Shown here: positions 1 through 9,564 of the stretch, in pieces
Position numbering within the stretch: position 1 is the stretch's first letter
Layout: every line of letters begins with the position of its first letter
Origin: Adiantum capillus-veneris
Lineage: Eukaryota > Streptophyta > Polypodiopsida > Polypodiales > Pteridaceae
Reading direction: 5' to 3'
Assembly: GCA_014529385.2 (NCBI GenBank)
Contig: CM043970.1
Location: 42,027,279 to 42,091,278 of the forward strand
Length of the DNA: 64,000 bases
Notes under the pieces: model-generated
Seen by the model: the letters and a program-made list of their open reading frames with translations, nothing else
Database searches by the model: none
Told to the model about the DNA's origin: nothing
Position numbers and translations under genes: made by a program

Positions 1-2190
1 GAAGGTCCACCACCTGTCAAAGCTACATCTACTAAAAGAATCTATCTCTATTCTTTTAAGGTCAATTTGTGAATCGAGTGTAGTTACTTTGTTTAATACC
101 ATGGATGGTTTGGGGTAGAAGTTCACCACTTGTCCAACCTACTTACCATTGTGTTACAAAGGTTTTAGCCCAAGGTTGTTTGAAGGTCCACCATCTCACC
201 GAGGGACAGAGGTCCATCACTTGTCCAACCTACTAACCATTGTCTTATGGAGGTTTTATCCCAAGGTGGTTTGAAGGTCTACCACGTGTACAAGCTCCCT
301 CTTTTTCAAGATGCTATCTCTATTGTTTGAAGCTCAATGTGTGCATGGACTGTAGCTACAATTTTTACTACCATGGATGGGTTGGGGCATAGGTCCATCA
401 CTTGTCCAATCTACTAACTATTGTGTTATGGAGGTTTTAGCCCAAGGTGGTTTGAAGGTCCACCACCTATCCAAGCTATCTCTATTGAATATTCCTATCT
501 CTACTTTGATAGCATGGATGGTTTGGGGTAGAGGTCCAAAATTGGTCCAACCCACTATCCATTGTGTTATCGAGGGTTCATAACAAGGTAGTTTGAAGGT
601 CCACCACCTGTCAAAGCTAGATATGGTGAAAGAATCTACCTCTATTGTTTGAAGGTCAATTTGTGAATGGAGTGTAGCTAGTTTGTTTAATACCATGGAT
701 AGTTTCGGGTAGAGGTTCACCACTTGTCCAACCTACTTACCATTGTGCTACAGAGGTTTTAGCCCGAGGTTGTTTGAAGGTCCACCATCTGGCCAAGATA
801 GCTCTATTGAAAGAAGTTATCTCTATTGTTTGAAGGTCAATGTGTGAATGAAGTGTAGCTACTATGTTTACTACCATGGATGGTTTGGAGTAGAGGTTCA
901 CCACTTGTCCAAGCTACTATCCATTCTGTTATGGAGGTTTTAGCCCTAGGTCGTTTGAAGGTCAATCTGTGAATGGAGTATAACTACTATGTTTACTACC
1001 ATGGCTGGTTTGGGACAGAGGTCCACAACTTGTCCAACCCACTAACCATTATTTTATGGAGGTTTGAGCCCAAGGTGGTTTGAAGGTCCACCACCTGTCC
1101 AAGCTATATCTATTGAATAGTTCTATCTGTAGTCTGATCATGTTGATGGTTTGGGGTAGAGGTACAATAATTTTCCAACCTACTATCCATTGTGTTATTG
1201 AGGTTTTAGCCCAAGGTGGTTTGGGATAGAGGTACAAAAATTTTCCAACCTATTATCCATTGTGTTATTGAGGTTTTAGCCCAAGGTGGTTTGAAGGTTC
1301 ACCACCTGTCCAAGTTTGATCTATCTCTCACCAGGGATGGTTTGGGAAAAAGGTCCACCACTTCTCCAACCTACCAACCATTGTGTTATGCAAGTTTTAG
1401 CCCAAGGTTGTTTGAAGGTTCACCACCTCTACAAGATAACTCTTTTAAAGAAGCTATCTCTATTGTTTGAAGATCAATGTGTGCATGGAGTATAGCTACT
1501 ATGCTTCCTACCATGGATAGTTTGGGACAGGTTTATCACTTGTCCAACATACTAATCATTGTGTTATGGAGGTTTTAGCCCAAGGCTGTTTGAAAGTCCA
1601 CCACCTATCCAAGATATCTCTATTGAATAGTCTTATCTCTACTCTGATAGCGTGGATGGTTTGGGGTAGAGTTCCAACACTGGGCCAACCCACTATCCAT
1701 TGTGTTATCGAGGGTTTAGAACAAGGTGGTTTGAAGGTCCACCACCTCTCAAAGCTAGATCTACTAAAAGAAGCTATCTCTATTGTTTGAAGGTCTATTT
1801 GTGAATGGAGTGTAGATACTATGTTTAATACCATGTATGGTTTGGGGTAGAGGTTAACCACTTGTGCAACATATTTACCATTGTGTTACGAAGGTTTTAG
1901 CCCAAAGATCTTTGAAGGTCCACCATCTAGCCAAGCTATCTCTATTGAAAGAAGCTATCTCCATTGTTTGAAGGTCAATGTGTGGATGAAGTGTAGCTAC
2001 TATGTTTACTACCATGTATGGTTTGGAGTAGAGGTCCACCACTTGTCCAACCTACTAACCATTGTGTTATGGAGGTTTTAGCCCAAGGTGTTTTGAAGGT
2101 CCACCATCTGTACAAGCTAGCTCTTTTTAAAGAATCTATCTCTATTGTTTGAAGATCAATGTGTGCATGGAGTGTAGATACTATGTTTAC
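1..2190. repeat. Degenerate tandem array, ~180 bp unit
   Basis: The phrase 'accatggatggtttggggtagaggtccaccacttgtcc' recurs in variant form near 100, 370, 511, 693, 874, 998, 1138, 1330, 1510, 1650, 1831 and 2010. Spacing is mostly about 180 or 140 bp, with shorter (80-125 bp) and one 270 bp spacing. Other shared blocks are 'gaaggtccaccacctgtccaagct', 'ctctattgtttgaaggtcaatgtgtg' and 'ccattgtgttatggaggttttagccc'. Small ORFs inside it translate the same blocks repeatedly and are not credible genes. The array breaks at about 2190 in the middle of a unit and resumes at 25704 and 31426, so everything between appears to interrupt one array. It could be a satellite-like array or the decayed interior of a repetitive element. 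Confidence 0.85.
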
Positions 2191-3760
2191 CATTAGGAGA
2201 AAGTTGGACTCACTTTTGGGCCTTTCAGTTCTAGAAAGAGAGTGGCGCTCGACCAATGAGGAAGAGGCTAGCGTTACATTGAAAATTGACATTTTGGAGT
2301 CAAGCTCTTTCAAAGAAAGGGAGGAAATATTATTTTTGTTCATCAAATTGCACAATTTCACACTTTCAAGGCATAAATGCCATAAGTCATACTAACTTTG
2401 TACCGAGGAATTTCAGAACTTTCATTGAAGACTCTATCTAGTATCTTTGTTCCCGCCTTAATATGACTTTGAGTAGCTCTACTTCCCTCTCAAAACTTAT
2501 TTATTTTTTCATATTTGCGCTAACCTTTCTGTGTATTCTAGTGCACACCATGACTACTTCTCGAAGGCCTAGCACTACCATTGACTCTGTTAGCATTTTT
2601 AAAGTTATACTACAGACGATCAAGCATGGATACCATCTCGAATAACTATCGAAAGATGGGTTCTACTGCAAACTAGGAGGAGGAAGAGGAGGCAACGCAA
2701 TGATTTTGTGGAGGCTTTCAAGGGACAAGTTACAGAGTTTTAAAGTGTGTGCACAAAGCAAGCAGGTGAAAGAGGTCCTCATACAACATGCTTTCCAGCA
2801 TGCAGACTTAAGGTTGCAAACGTCTCCTCCAAGTTTTCCAAGGCATCGACCCAACTGTAATTTATTTTGAGCATCTCGCTAAGTGCATGATTATATTCGA
2901 AGGTTAAGTGGTGGATATCATCTTTGGTATGTTTCAGATATTTATCCATCAAATAGGACAGACTGGCAACCAGTTGAGAGCATAGTTGAGATTTTTTATG
3001 CTTTCCATGCATTTATTGGTGAGAAAATGTACCGAGGAAGACAACACAAGGAACTTGCAGATAATGGAATTTTCTTTTATGATATTTCATATGTGGAACC
3101 GAGAACTTCCATTGGTTGGGGTCGTGTAGCTCCTTTGTCACTTCCATCCTTTGACAGCAAGGATTGGTCCTTGCCAGCTTCGCAAACTAGTGAAAGCTTT
3201 AGGAATAAGTTGTTTCTGGATATACAAAAGTCGCTCAAGTATTCAATTGCCACAAAAATAGTTCGGCTCGCACTATTTATGCCTCTTGAAGTGTTTGTAG
3301 ATTTTTTCTTCCTCGATGAGAAAATAAGAACTACCGCAACAATGTTCATTTGCAAGTTTGAGAGTTGTTTGGACTTTTTAGATGATAATTGGGATAGGAA
3401 ACAATCACAGAACAAAATCTGTATTTTGCAAAAGAAGTCCATAATTTGCAAGTTCATTATAAGCTCTCAAAATTTCTTAGTGTCGTTTTACTATATTAGA
3501 TATCATCTTCTTAGTGGGCAGCTTATTCCACTCGACCAAGTTATAGAGAATAGCCTCGAGAACAAACCTTTATCAATGGAGCTCTACTTTTGAGACAGCC
3601 TACTTACTGTGATGGAGACAATGTCAAGCACAACTCTTGCACTGCTCAGGGTAGATCTTACATGTGAAGAACTTCCACTTTTGTGGGAATTGTATGCATT
3701 TAGTCTCAACAATAGAAAGGTGCTTACTAAATCGATGAATTTTGATTTTCTTTAATACAT
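2190..3760 (+). pseudogene. Unidentified decayed coding fragment
   Basis: Several plus-strand stretches read like ordinary protein but are separated by stops: 2190-2395 (acidic, helical), 2463-2645 (a hydrophobic segment), 2883-3593 (236 codons), and, in the same frame past a TGA at 3591-3593, a continuation to about 3750 containing LTCEELPLLWELYAF. The 236-codon part has a mixed, globular composition. I do not recognise the family. A minus-strand ORF at 2779-3012 also has protein-like composition, so the coding strand of that part is uncertain. The block begins exactly where the tandem array breaks, which fits a gene fragment carried in by, or captured within, inserted DNA. No splice pattern could be fixed. 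Confidence 0.35.
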
Positions 3761-4067
3761 TAAGACAAAATCTAGCTTTTTCTTTTTTCAGATTTCAAGA
3801 CGCAAGGAGAAAACAACATTGTGCAAGGAGTCACTAACAAATACACTTCACTTAATTGCTTCCACCAGAAGCTAGGTCACATACCTTGTGCACGCAAAGA
3901 GCATTGATGCCATGCAAACCATGATGTACTCTTCAAAATGACTAATGCAAAGACATTTTGTGGCGGTGAAACAACGTTTCAAAAATGTACATTTTCATTG
4001 TCTCAAAACTTTACATATTGTGTTGTTTCTATCAAGATTTATACAAGTAAATTTCTCCCTTTCCCTG
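3761..4067. other. No recognisable feature
   Basis: AT-rich intergenic sequence. I see no ORF of note, no tRNA and no repeat. It separates the decayed plus-strand fragment from the minus-strand locus that starts at 4068. Confidence 0.4.
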
Positions 4068-4268
4068 CTATTGTCCTCTCCCCCGGTTTGTGTCACTCGT
4101 CCCCTGTCCTCTCCCCCGGTTTCTACCACTCGTCCCTTGCCCTCTTCTCCAGTTGCTCCCCTGCCCTCTGCTCCGGTTTGCTGCTACTTCTGCCTCTGGG
4201 GACGCTGGTCTCGGGCACCCTTTCGCATCGCTCGAAATCATGGGCCTCTTCCATGGCTTCCCATGCAT
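4068..4268 (-). CDS. RG-rich repeat tail, possibly last exon of the minus-strand locus
   Basis: On the minus strand this reads 66 codons ending in a repeated Arg/Gly phrase (NRGRGQGTS, three degenerate copies). It comes from a roughly 28 bp DNA repeat at about 4076-4190 built on 'cctctcccccggttt'. It lies just downstream of the coiled-coil ORF at 4291-4629 and could be its low-complexity C-terminus after a frame change or intron. RG repeats are typical of nucleic-acid-binding tails. It may equally be a chance reading of a simple repeat. Confidence 0.3.
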   Translation of the reverse strand: MHGKPWKRPMISSDAKGCPRPASPEAEVAANRSRGQGSNWRRGQGTSGRNRGRGQGTSDTNRGRGQ

Positions 4269-4290
4269 CTTGAACCTATGAATCTTCCCT

Positions 4291-4629
4291 CTATTCTTGC
4301 TCTTGCCGTCGACGTGTAGCCCATTCCTCTACTTCTACAGCGTCCGCATAATATTGATTTATTGCTTCTTGCATATTTCGAACTTCTTCTTGATTCTGAT
4401 TGTGGCGTTGCATCATTTCGTTAACGTGAGCCTCTTCAAACTCCTCAGCTCTCACCGCTTCCTCTCTTGTGCGTCTGTTTACCGAGATTATAATATGCTG
4501 GATGGCCCCCATTACAGAAAAATGTCTCACATTGTTGGGGGTGTAGTTATGTAATTGAAGTTCTTGTAGAAGTGTGATACAAACATTTGTTGCTTCATAC
4601 AAACGTTGAAGCAAACAATGAAAGAGCAC
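4291..4629 (-). CDS. Coiled-coil protein segment downstream of ULP1-like exons
   Basis: A minus-strand ORF of 112 codons. Its second half is rich in Glu, Arg, Gln and Ala with heptad-like spacing (EEAVRAEEFEEAHVNEMMQ), predicting a long helix or coiled coil. Its 5' end lies 11 bp past the splice-donor-like GTAAGT that ends the ULP1-like catalytic exon at 4640. A short intron with an acceptor inside this ORF (for example after 'cttctacaag') would make it the C-terminal part of the same protein. No family is recognised. The stop at 4291 is followed by an RG-rich reading. It may be transposon-encoded, given the surrounding palindromic repeats. Confidence 0.45.
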   Translation of the reverse strand: MLFHCLLQRLYEATNVCITLLQELQLHNYTPNNVRHFSVMGAIQHIIISVNRRTREEAVRAEEFEEAHVNEMMQRHNQNQEEVRNMQEAINQYYADAVEVEEWATRRRQEQE

Positions 4630-4639
4630 GATTACTTAC

Positions 4640-5170
4640 GTTCGGTACATCCATAATTACTGAGGAGCAACAAGGCATTCAAATAGGTTCGCCAGCCACA
4701 ACTATAGTCATCAGTCTGCGTGGGCACAATTACCCATTCGTGCCGGATGGTATTTCCTAGATCATGTTCTAAAAAAACATGCTTTACACAGCATTACAAG
4801 TTTTTTCATGGCACTACATACATAACCACTTGAGTCAGCAACACATTACAAAGAGACACTGCTTCCAAATATACCCAAATAGGCCTTACGTCTTTACACG
4901 ACCGTGAAATGCCTTGCTTTGCCCAAAGTTTGCATAGTACACAATCTTAGCTTCCATGTCAAATAACATCAGACTCCAATGATCACTACAAAGACACCAT
5001 CAAAGATGAGGAGAAAGATTCTAAATGCAACATGGTTTTTACAAGGCAAGAAAAACTCGCGATTGATTGTATGCAGTGACCAAAAAGAGCGCTAGATCAA
5101 AGTTGACTCTGCTAAAATAGTTCATCAAACTCAAAAAGAAAACTCAGTTGTTCTGCAGCAAAGGCGATAT
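4640..5170 (-). pseudogene. ULP1-like (C48) cysteine protease, exon fragments
   Basis: Three minus-strand pieces fall in the order expected for a C48/ULP1 domain. At 5064-5035 is NREFFLPCKN, matching the beta strand before the catalytic His. At 4985-4890 is DHWSLMLFDMEAKIVYYAN, the His-Trp motif followed by the strand that usually ends in the catalytic Asp; here an Asn sits near that place. At 4768-4640 is VPTQTDDYSCGW, with Gln six residues before Cys-Gly. The 4985-4890 exon is bounded by an AG acceptor (tttgtag) and a GTAAGG donor, and the 4768-4640 exon by tttttttag and GTAAGT. The simplest joins do not keep one frame, so it is either decayed or spliced differently. Further upstream, 5170-5113 reads DIAFAAEQLSFLFEFDELF. 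Plant DNA transposons often carry ULP1 domains, so a transposon origin is likely. The domain call rests on motifs only. Confidence 0.6.
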
Positions 5171-5260
5171 CAGTGGATCTATTACGTATACTTTGTCTTG
5201 AACCTCAGGGGGCAGAAGCGAGACAGCGTGCCTAACATGAATCACTGGCAGAGATTAGAC

Positions 5261-5525
5261 TTGAGGTATTTCAGCGGGCTGTCACTGCCACAAACCCATG
5301 AGTCAATACCGAGCGAGTGGGGCAGCTATCGAATTCCATCCGCTCCATCTGCCACTGACTCGCTTGGTATTGACCCATGTCTTAACGGTAGTGAGCCATT
5401 TAATGAATCAAGCGTGACTTATAAAGAAAAACTTGACGAGACTGCCGCGAAGACATGGGTCAATACCGAGTGAGTAGTACCACTATCCAATTCCATAAGC
5501 CATTGTCTCACTTGGTATTGACCCA
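5261..5525. repeat. Palindromic repeat cluster 1 (two units)
   Basis: Two units about 170 bp apart. Each has GGGTCAATACCGAGYGAGT facing ACTCRCTTGGTATTGACCCATGTCTT. Each half is the reverse complement of the other, so every unit can fold into a hairpin. The cluster lies between the acidic ORF and the ULP1-like exons, in what would be an intron of a minus-strand gene. Confidence 0.75.
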
Positions 5526-5606
5526 TGTCTTAGTAGAGACCCATTTAATGAACCAACCGTGACTTTTAAAGAGCATGAGAATTACCTCAAAGCAACATTT
5601 ACGACC

Positions 5607-6120
5607 TCATTCGTTGCGTTGGAGTTGGTGAAATTTGCGCATGCACAGGAAGTCTTGTTGACCAAGATTGAAAATGCAGGCCTCCTCTGACCTTCCAAGC
5701 AGCAATATCTGTGCATGCAGAGGCGCTGCTCTGAGAAGAACTCTCAACTCCTCTATTTTCTCTTCGTTGATTTGCTCTAAAATAATTGACTCATCTGATA
5801 CGTTGGATGGCCCTTGTGATGCAGAGCCTTGTCCTTGCCTTTCTTGAGCTAGCTCCCTGGATGCCTCACGCTCCTCCCTAATAATTGTAGGGTCCTCCCT
5901 AACAGGCACAGGCTCCGGATCATTTTTCTTCAATATTGGTTTCTCCATAAATGCCTCAGGGTCCACCCTGGCCTGCTCTTGCCCCTCATCAGCCCTTACT
6001 TGATGCGGATCCTCCATGACTTGCTCATTTTGGTGTCTAGCTGGCTCCTCAATAATTGTCTCTGTTTCTTCCATGACTGCCTCGGGGTCCACTCTAGCTT
6101 GCTCATGCCCCGGGCCCCTC
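5607..6120 (-). CDS. Acidic repeat region downstream of H3-like domain
   Basis: The minus strand reads about 170 codons rich in Glu, Asp, Pro and Gln. It contains an internal duplication: the phrase EQARVDPEAVMEE recurs as EQARVDPEAFMEK about 40 residues later. The C-terminal end turns helical and hydrophobic (LRVLLRAAPLHAQILLL). It overlaps the end of the H3-like ORF in another frame. The two frames meet at a G/C homopolymer run near 6105-6115, so a single-base slip probably separates one original reading frame. Downstream, 'tttgag|gtaatt' near 5585 could be a donor leading to the ULP1-like exons. The acidic linker would then sit between an N-terminal H3-like fold and a protease. Confidence 0.5.
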
Positions 6121-6634
6121 TCCGGCTATCTCAGCCTGCCCATCTATGTCGTTTCTCTCGACCCGTGATCGGGTCCTTTTGCTATTTGTTTCAGCCCTAG
6201 ACTGCTCTGTCTGTTGTGCACGAGGATGGAGAGGGGGGATGTTGAGAATATCCATGGTTCTACTATCCCGGATAGGCAATGGATGAAGCAGCCCATCATA
6301 GCTGAAACGCAGCCTCCGAAGAGTATCAAAATCCCGTGACATGATAGTAACGCGGTGTGCGTGGGCAGCCAGGATATATCCATCGGCTGAAGAATTCAAC
6401 GAGGTAGTCTTCTGCAATTTCTTGAAGGCAGAGTAGTGCATTGCAGGCCCATCGTATGCCGACTCTCCACTACTCGCAAATCTCCTGCACTACTCGCTGG
6501 AAAGGGAGACGTGGAATAGCAGGTTGAACGTGTTGTTCTATCCTGTGCAGCTCTTGCAGTACACCTTTGTGCGCCTCATATCTGGGTCTTCTTGCTTGAG
6601 CATTCAAAGATTCACCTGTTTCCCTCCTAGCCAT
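6103..6634 (-). pseudogene. Divergent histone H3-like protein (frameshifted)
   Basis: The minus strand starts at ATG 6632-6634 with MARRETGESLNAQARRP, recalling the MAR start of H3 but with a tail about 15 residues shorter. The segment RRPRYEAHK...LPFQRVVQEIC aligns without gaps to the alpha-N/alpha-1 region of H3; LPFQR is identical and corresponds to residues 65-69. A TAG then appears at about 6468. The +1 frame continues with a loop and AMHYSAFKKLQ (alpha-2). After a 3-4 residue deletion comes HAHRVTIMSRDFDTLRRLR, matching the H3 alpha-2 end, loop 2 and alpha-3 phrase HAKRVTIMPKDIQLARRIR. So both halves of the H3 fold are present, split by a one-base frame break. A C-terminal extension of about 60 residues follows and leads into the acidic region. 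Neighbours are transposon-like. H3 identity is from alignment by eye; function is unknown. Confidence 0.75.
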
Positions 6635-6716
6635 GGCCTTTACAAGAGGCATCTCTACAAATAGCATAACACAAAAAGACAATTCATTTGTCAGCACAAG
6701 GGACTTCAGATTTCAA

Positions 6717-7335
6717 AAAAGGTCAGTACCAAGCAAATAGGTGTGTCGAAAAGAGTTTGCCTTCCCTTATTCGCTTGGTAGTGACCTCGGAAAATAGTAA
6801 TAGCAAACATCACTTATATTTTCTAAGGTCAGTACCAAGCGAGCAGGTGCATCGAAAAGAGTTTGCCTTCCCTTATTCGCTCGGTAGTGACCTCAGAAAT
6901 AGTAATAGCATACGTCACTTATATTTTTTGAGGTCAGTACCAAGCGAGCAGGTGCATCGGAAAGAGTTTTCCTTCCCTTTTTCGCTCGGTAGGGAGCCTC
7001 AAAAAATAGTAATAGCAGACGTCACTTATATTTTCTGAGGTCAGTACCAAGCGAACAGGTGCATCCAAAAGAGTTTGCCTTCCCTTATTCGCTTGGTAGT
7101 GACCTCAAAAAATTGTAATAACAGACGTCACTTATATTTTTTGAGGTCAGTACCAAGCAAACAGGTGCATTGGAAAGAGTTTGCCTTCGCTTATTTGCTT
7201 GGTAGTGACCTCAGAAAATAGTCATAGCAGACGTCACTTATATTTTCTGAGGTCAGTACCAAGCAAACAGGTGCATCAGAAAGAGTTTTCCTTCCCTTAT
7301 TCGCTTGGACCTCAGAATAGTGTAATAGCAAGCAA
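6717..7335. repeat. Palindromic repeat cluster 2 (six ~106 bp units)
   Basis: Units start at 6721, 6829, 6932, 7040, 7145 and 7251. Each begins GAGGTCAGTACCAAGCGAAC/TAGG and ends in the reverse complement CCTTATTCGCTTGGTAGTGACCTC, about 45 bp apart, followed by a spacer such as 'agaaatagtaatagcagacgtcacttatatttt'. The spacers are conserved too, so this is a true tandem array of foldback units. The last unit is truncated. It lies immediately upstream of the H3-like ORF start and could include its promoter region. Confidence 0.9.
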
Positions 7336-7879
7336 ACAGGTTTGCATCCCCTGCAACAAAATACCAATGTGAAGGAGACGTTTAAGTCCATGCGGTCCTA
7401 ACTATCATGTCGTTCCCTCCCATCACCTCCCCTAATCTATGGGGGGTGGTACCATTGTTTCTCCCTCCCATGTCTACCTCTCATGAAACCGCATGGTGGT
7501 ACCACCCCTCACAGACCACTCATCAGCCAGAACCCAGGCTCTACTTTTCAGGCATGTCCATCTAGTCTATTTGACCCACAATTTTTTCAGAACCTCCCTC
7601 AGGGTTTTGTAGAACAACTACAATAAACTTAGGATAGTGGTGATGCCTTTCCAAGGTATACTTCCGCAGCGCCACAGCAGGACCACATCCAGGCCCTCCT
7701 CAGGAGGTCCCCCCTTGGCTCTACCCCGATGTTACCCTTAATGTTATCAACCGACACAGCCTGGGAGTGGGTGTTGTCAACATGAGAGTCAATCCTCGAG
7801 GTAAGCCGTTGGTAATCCTTTCCTTTTTGCTCCCAATTTCCAAGCTCCTAGTTTAAAGAGATTATTTGCTAAATGCTCT
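7336..7879. other. No recognisable feature
   Basis: Low-information sequence with a C-rich stretch. I see no convincing coding, RNA gene or repeat. It lies between palindromic cluster 2 and a short coiled-coil ORF. Confidence 0.35.
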
Positions 7880-8125
7880 GTGCAAGATGCTAGCTTGAAT
7901 CTGGAACAAATGCTGATTGTTAGGCACAGAGTCTCAATCCTCAAAGACTCTTTGGAAGCAAGAAGGCCTAAAGACCTGCAGCAATTCCTCGCCGAGAATG
8001 GCTCTGTAGAGGCTATCTATAATTGGCTACAGGAGATGAAGGATGAAGTGCTTGAGCTAGCCAGTAAATATGAAGAAGCCAATAACTTTGCCAACAGGCT
8101 TCAGGAAGAGATAGTTTGGCTGTGA
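7880..8125 (+). CDS. Short coiled-coil ORF, unidentified
   Basis: The ORF has 81 codons and is strongly helical, with regularly spaced Leu, Ile and Val among Glu, Lys and Asn (residues about 10-80). Composition and codon use look coding, unlike the flanks. It may be one exon: a 'ttgctaaatgctctgtgcaag' stretch precedes the ATG and the reading could extend upstream. No family is recognised. It sits between palindromic clusters 2 and 3. Confidence 0.35.
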   Translation: MQDASLNLEQMLIVRHRVSILKDSLEARRPKDLQQFLAENGSVEAIYNWLQEMKDEVLELASKYEEANNFANRLQEEIVWL

Positions 8126-8394
8126 AGGAAAAGGACTACATGGTTATTGCGAACCCTAAACCTCCAAAAATTTGTAGGCCCCTCTTTGTAAAGTCTAAAA
8201 CTTGGCCTTTGCGCCTGTCCCTAGTGTTTTCTAGCTCAAAACCCCCTACATGGGTGTTAAGTTGTAATTTTGCTTCTCCCTTATGAATTCAAAACGTGTA
8301 TTTGGTATAAATAAACCCTAAACCCGCAACGAACAGGGTTTACCTTCCCCTTATTTGCTTAGTATTTACATCTGTACTAGCGGACATCACTTAT
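8126..8394. other. No recognisable gene
   Basis: AT-rich spacer with the short phrase 'aaaccctaaacc' (8152 and 8322). These look like isolated telomere-like heptamers rather than an array. Confidence 0.3.
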
Positions 8395-8580
8395 ATTGTC
8401 CGAGGTCAATAACAAGCAAACAGGGGCATCGAACAAAGTGGCCTTCCCTTATTCGCTTGGTACTAACCAAGGAAAAGTGTAAAAGCAAACATCCTATGGT
8501 AAAGACGATGGTCAGTACCAAGCGAACAGGTGCAGCAAATATGGTTCAACTTTCCTCATTCGCTTGGTACTGACTACACA
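8395..8580. repeat. Palindromic repeat cluster 3 (two units)
   Basis: Two units carry the same inverted core. The first, at 8403-8468, has GAGGTCAATAACAAGCAAACAGG facing CCTTATTCGCTTGGTACTAACC. The second, at 8510-8577, has GGTCAGTACCAAGCGAACAGG facing CCTCATTCGCTTGGTACTGAC. They are more diverged in the loop than cluster 2. Confidence 0.75.
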
Positions 8581-8978
8581 AAATACAAGTGCACAAAAGG
8601 GTAGTAAGTAGCATACCTCTTCACTCTATGTAGAGTTGTGTGTCACTAAATCACTGCAGAACAGGAGTAAGAGAAGGATGCGTGAGAGTAACATGTGATG
8701 CACAAAAAGAGTTGGGATGGTTTGCTTACCGCGTAGCGTTGATGGGGGTAGAGTTAATTAGAATGATGGGCAGTATAGGATGCGAAAAGAGGCAGAATAG
8801 TTGAAATGTTTGGCGGGGGTACTGCCTCTAAACTTAGAATGCTTACCTTGGCGAGGGTGACAACTTCACTTATGCACAAGATTGTGGTTGATAAATCGTA
8901 CTGCATGGGAATCTGAGACCATTTATTACTGGTTGTCCTTGTGAGCGCAGCCCACGTGCCTTTTTGAGTGACCATTTA

Positions 8979-9225
8979 GGGTCAGACAGACGCCAATCGC
9001 CTTTGCAGTTGCCATCTCCATCTCCAAGTGGAACAAACAGATCGCCGTTACCTTTGCCTTTTCTGCGCTCTTCCCCTTGGCCAGCTCTCGTGATCCTGCG
9101 TTTAGAGTCGGACACCGATCGCCCTTGCAGTCACCATCTCCATCTCCAAGTAGAACAAACAGATCTCCATTGCCTTTGCCTTTTCTGAGCTCTTCCCCTT
9201 GGCCAGCTCTCGTGATCTTGCGTTG
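8979..9225. repeat. Tandem duplication, 122 bp period
   Basis: Two copies of a block containing 'ccatctccatctccaag.gaacaaacagatc' and 'cttccccttggccagctctcgtgat' lie end to end; the shared phrase 'ccagctctcg' is at 9081 and 9203. ORFs over both copies on either strand translate the same repeated phrase. No other gene is seen in 8581-9560. Confidence 0.75.
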
Positions 9226-9564
9226 AGCGACCTCCACTGGGTCAAGTCCTTTGCTACCGCATTGCCATCGCCATCGCCACCTTCTGGTTCTTGCTGTCGG
9301 CCGCCTGTGACATCACCATCCAACTCGGCGCCATTGGATATTGCAGAGACAGGTTATTTCTCCCTGCCTCTCTCCCCTTCCTATGTGTTGTTAATTGTGT
9401 GCGCACCGAAGACACTGCGTTAGGGTGAGATTAAAAGTCTCAAACCGCATGGTTGAATAATTACTCCTCATGTGACCATGCCTGAGTTTGGGCATAGTGA
9501 GTGAGTAGGCCTATATATCTATCACTGATAACATTAAATGCTTTGTTCTTATCCACCTATTCGG

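Noticed and set aside
1-2190. Many ORFs of 60-130 codons repeating VHHLSKL-type and RWWTFKPPW-type phrases on both strands
   Set aside because: They are translations of the tandem repeat; the same phrase appears in several frames and on both strands, so they are not genes.
2779-3012. Minus-strand 77-codon ORF with protein-like composition
   Set aside because: Overlaps the plus-strand reading that continues further; kept only as an uncertainty there.
6300-6634. Centromeric H3 (CENH3) identity
   Set aside because: Loop 1 is somewhat long, but Gln68 is retained and no other CENH3 mark is clear; only 'H3-like' is supported.
6717-7335. Regular ~106 bp units that could be taken for a CRISPR array
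   Set aside because: Each unit is itself an inverted repeat and the spacers are conserved, unlike CRISPR; the surroundings are eukaryotic.
8152-8333. Telomere-like 'ccctaaa' heptamers
   Set aside because: Only isolated copies, far fewer than an interstitial telomeric array.
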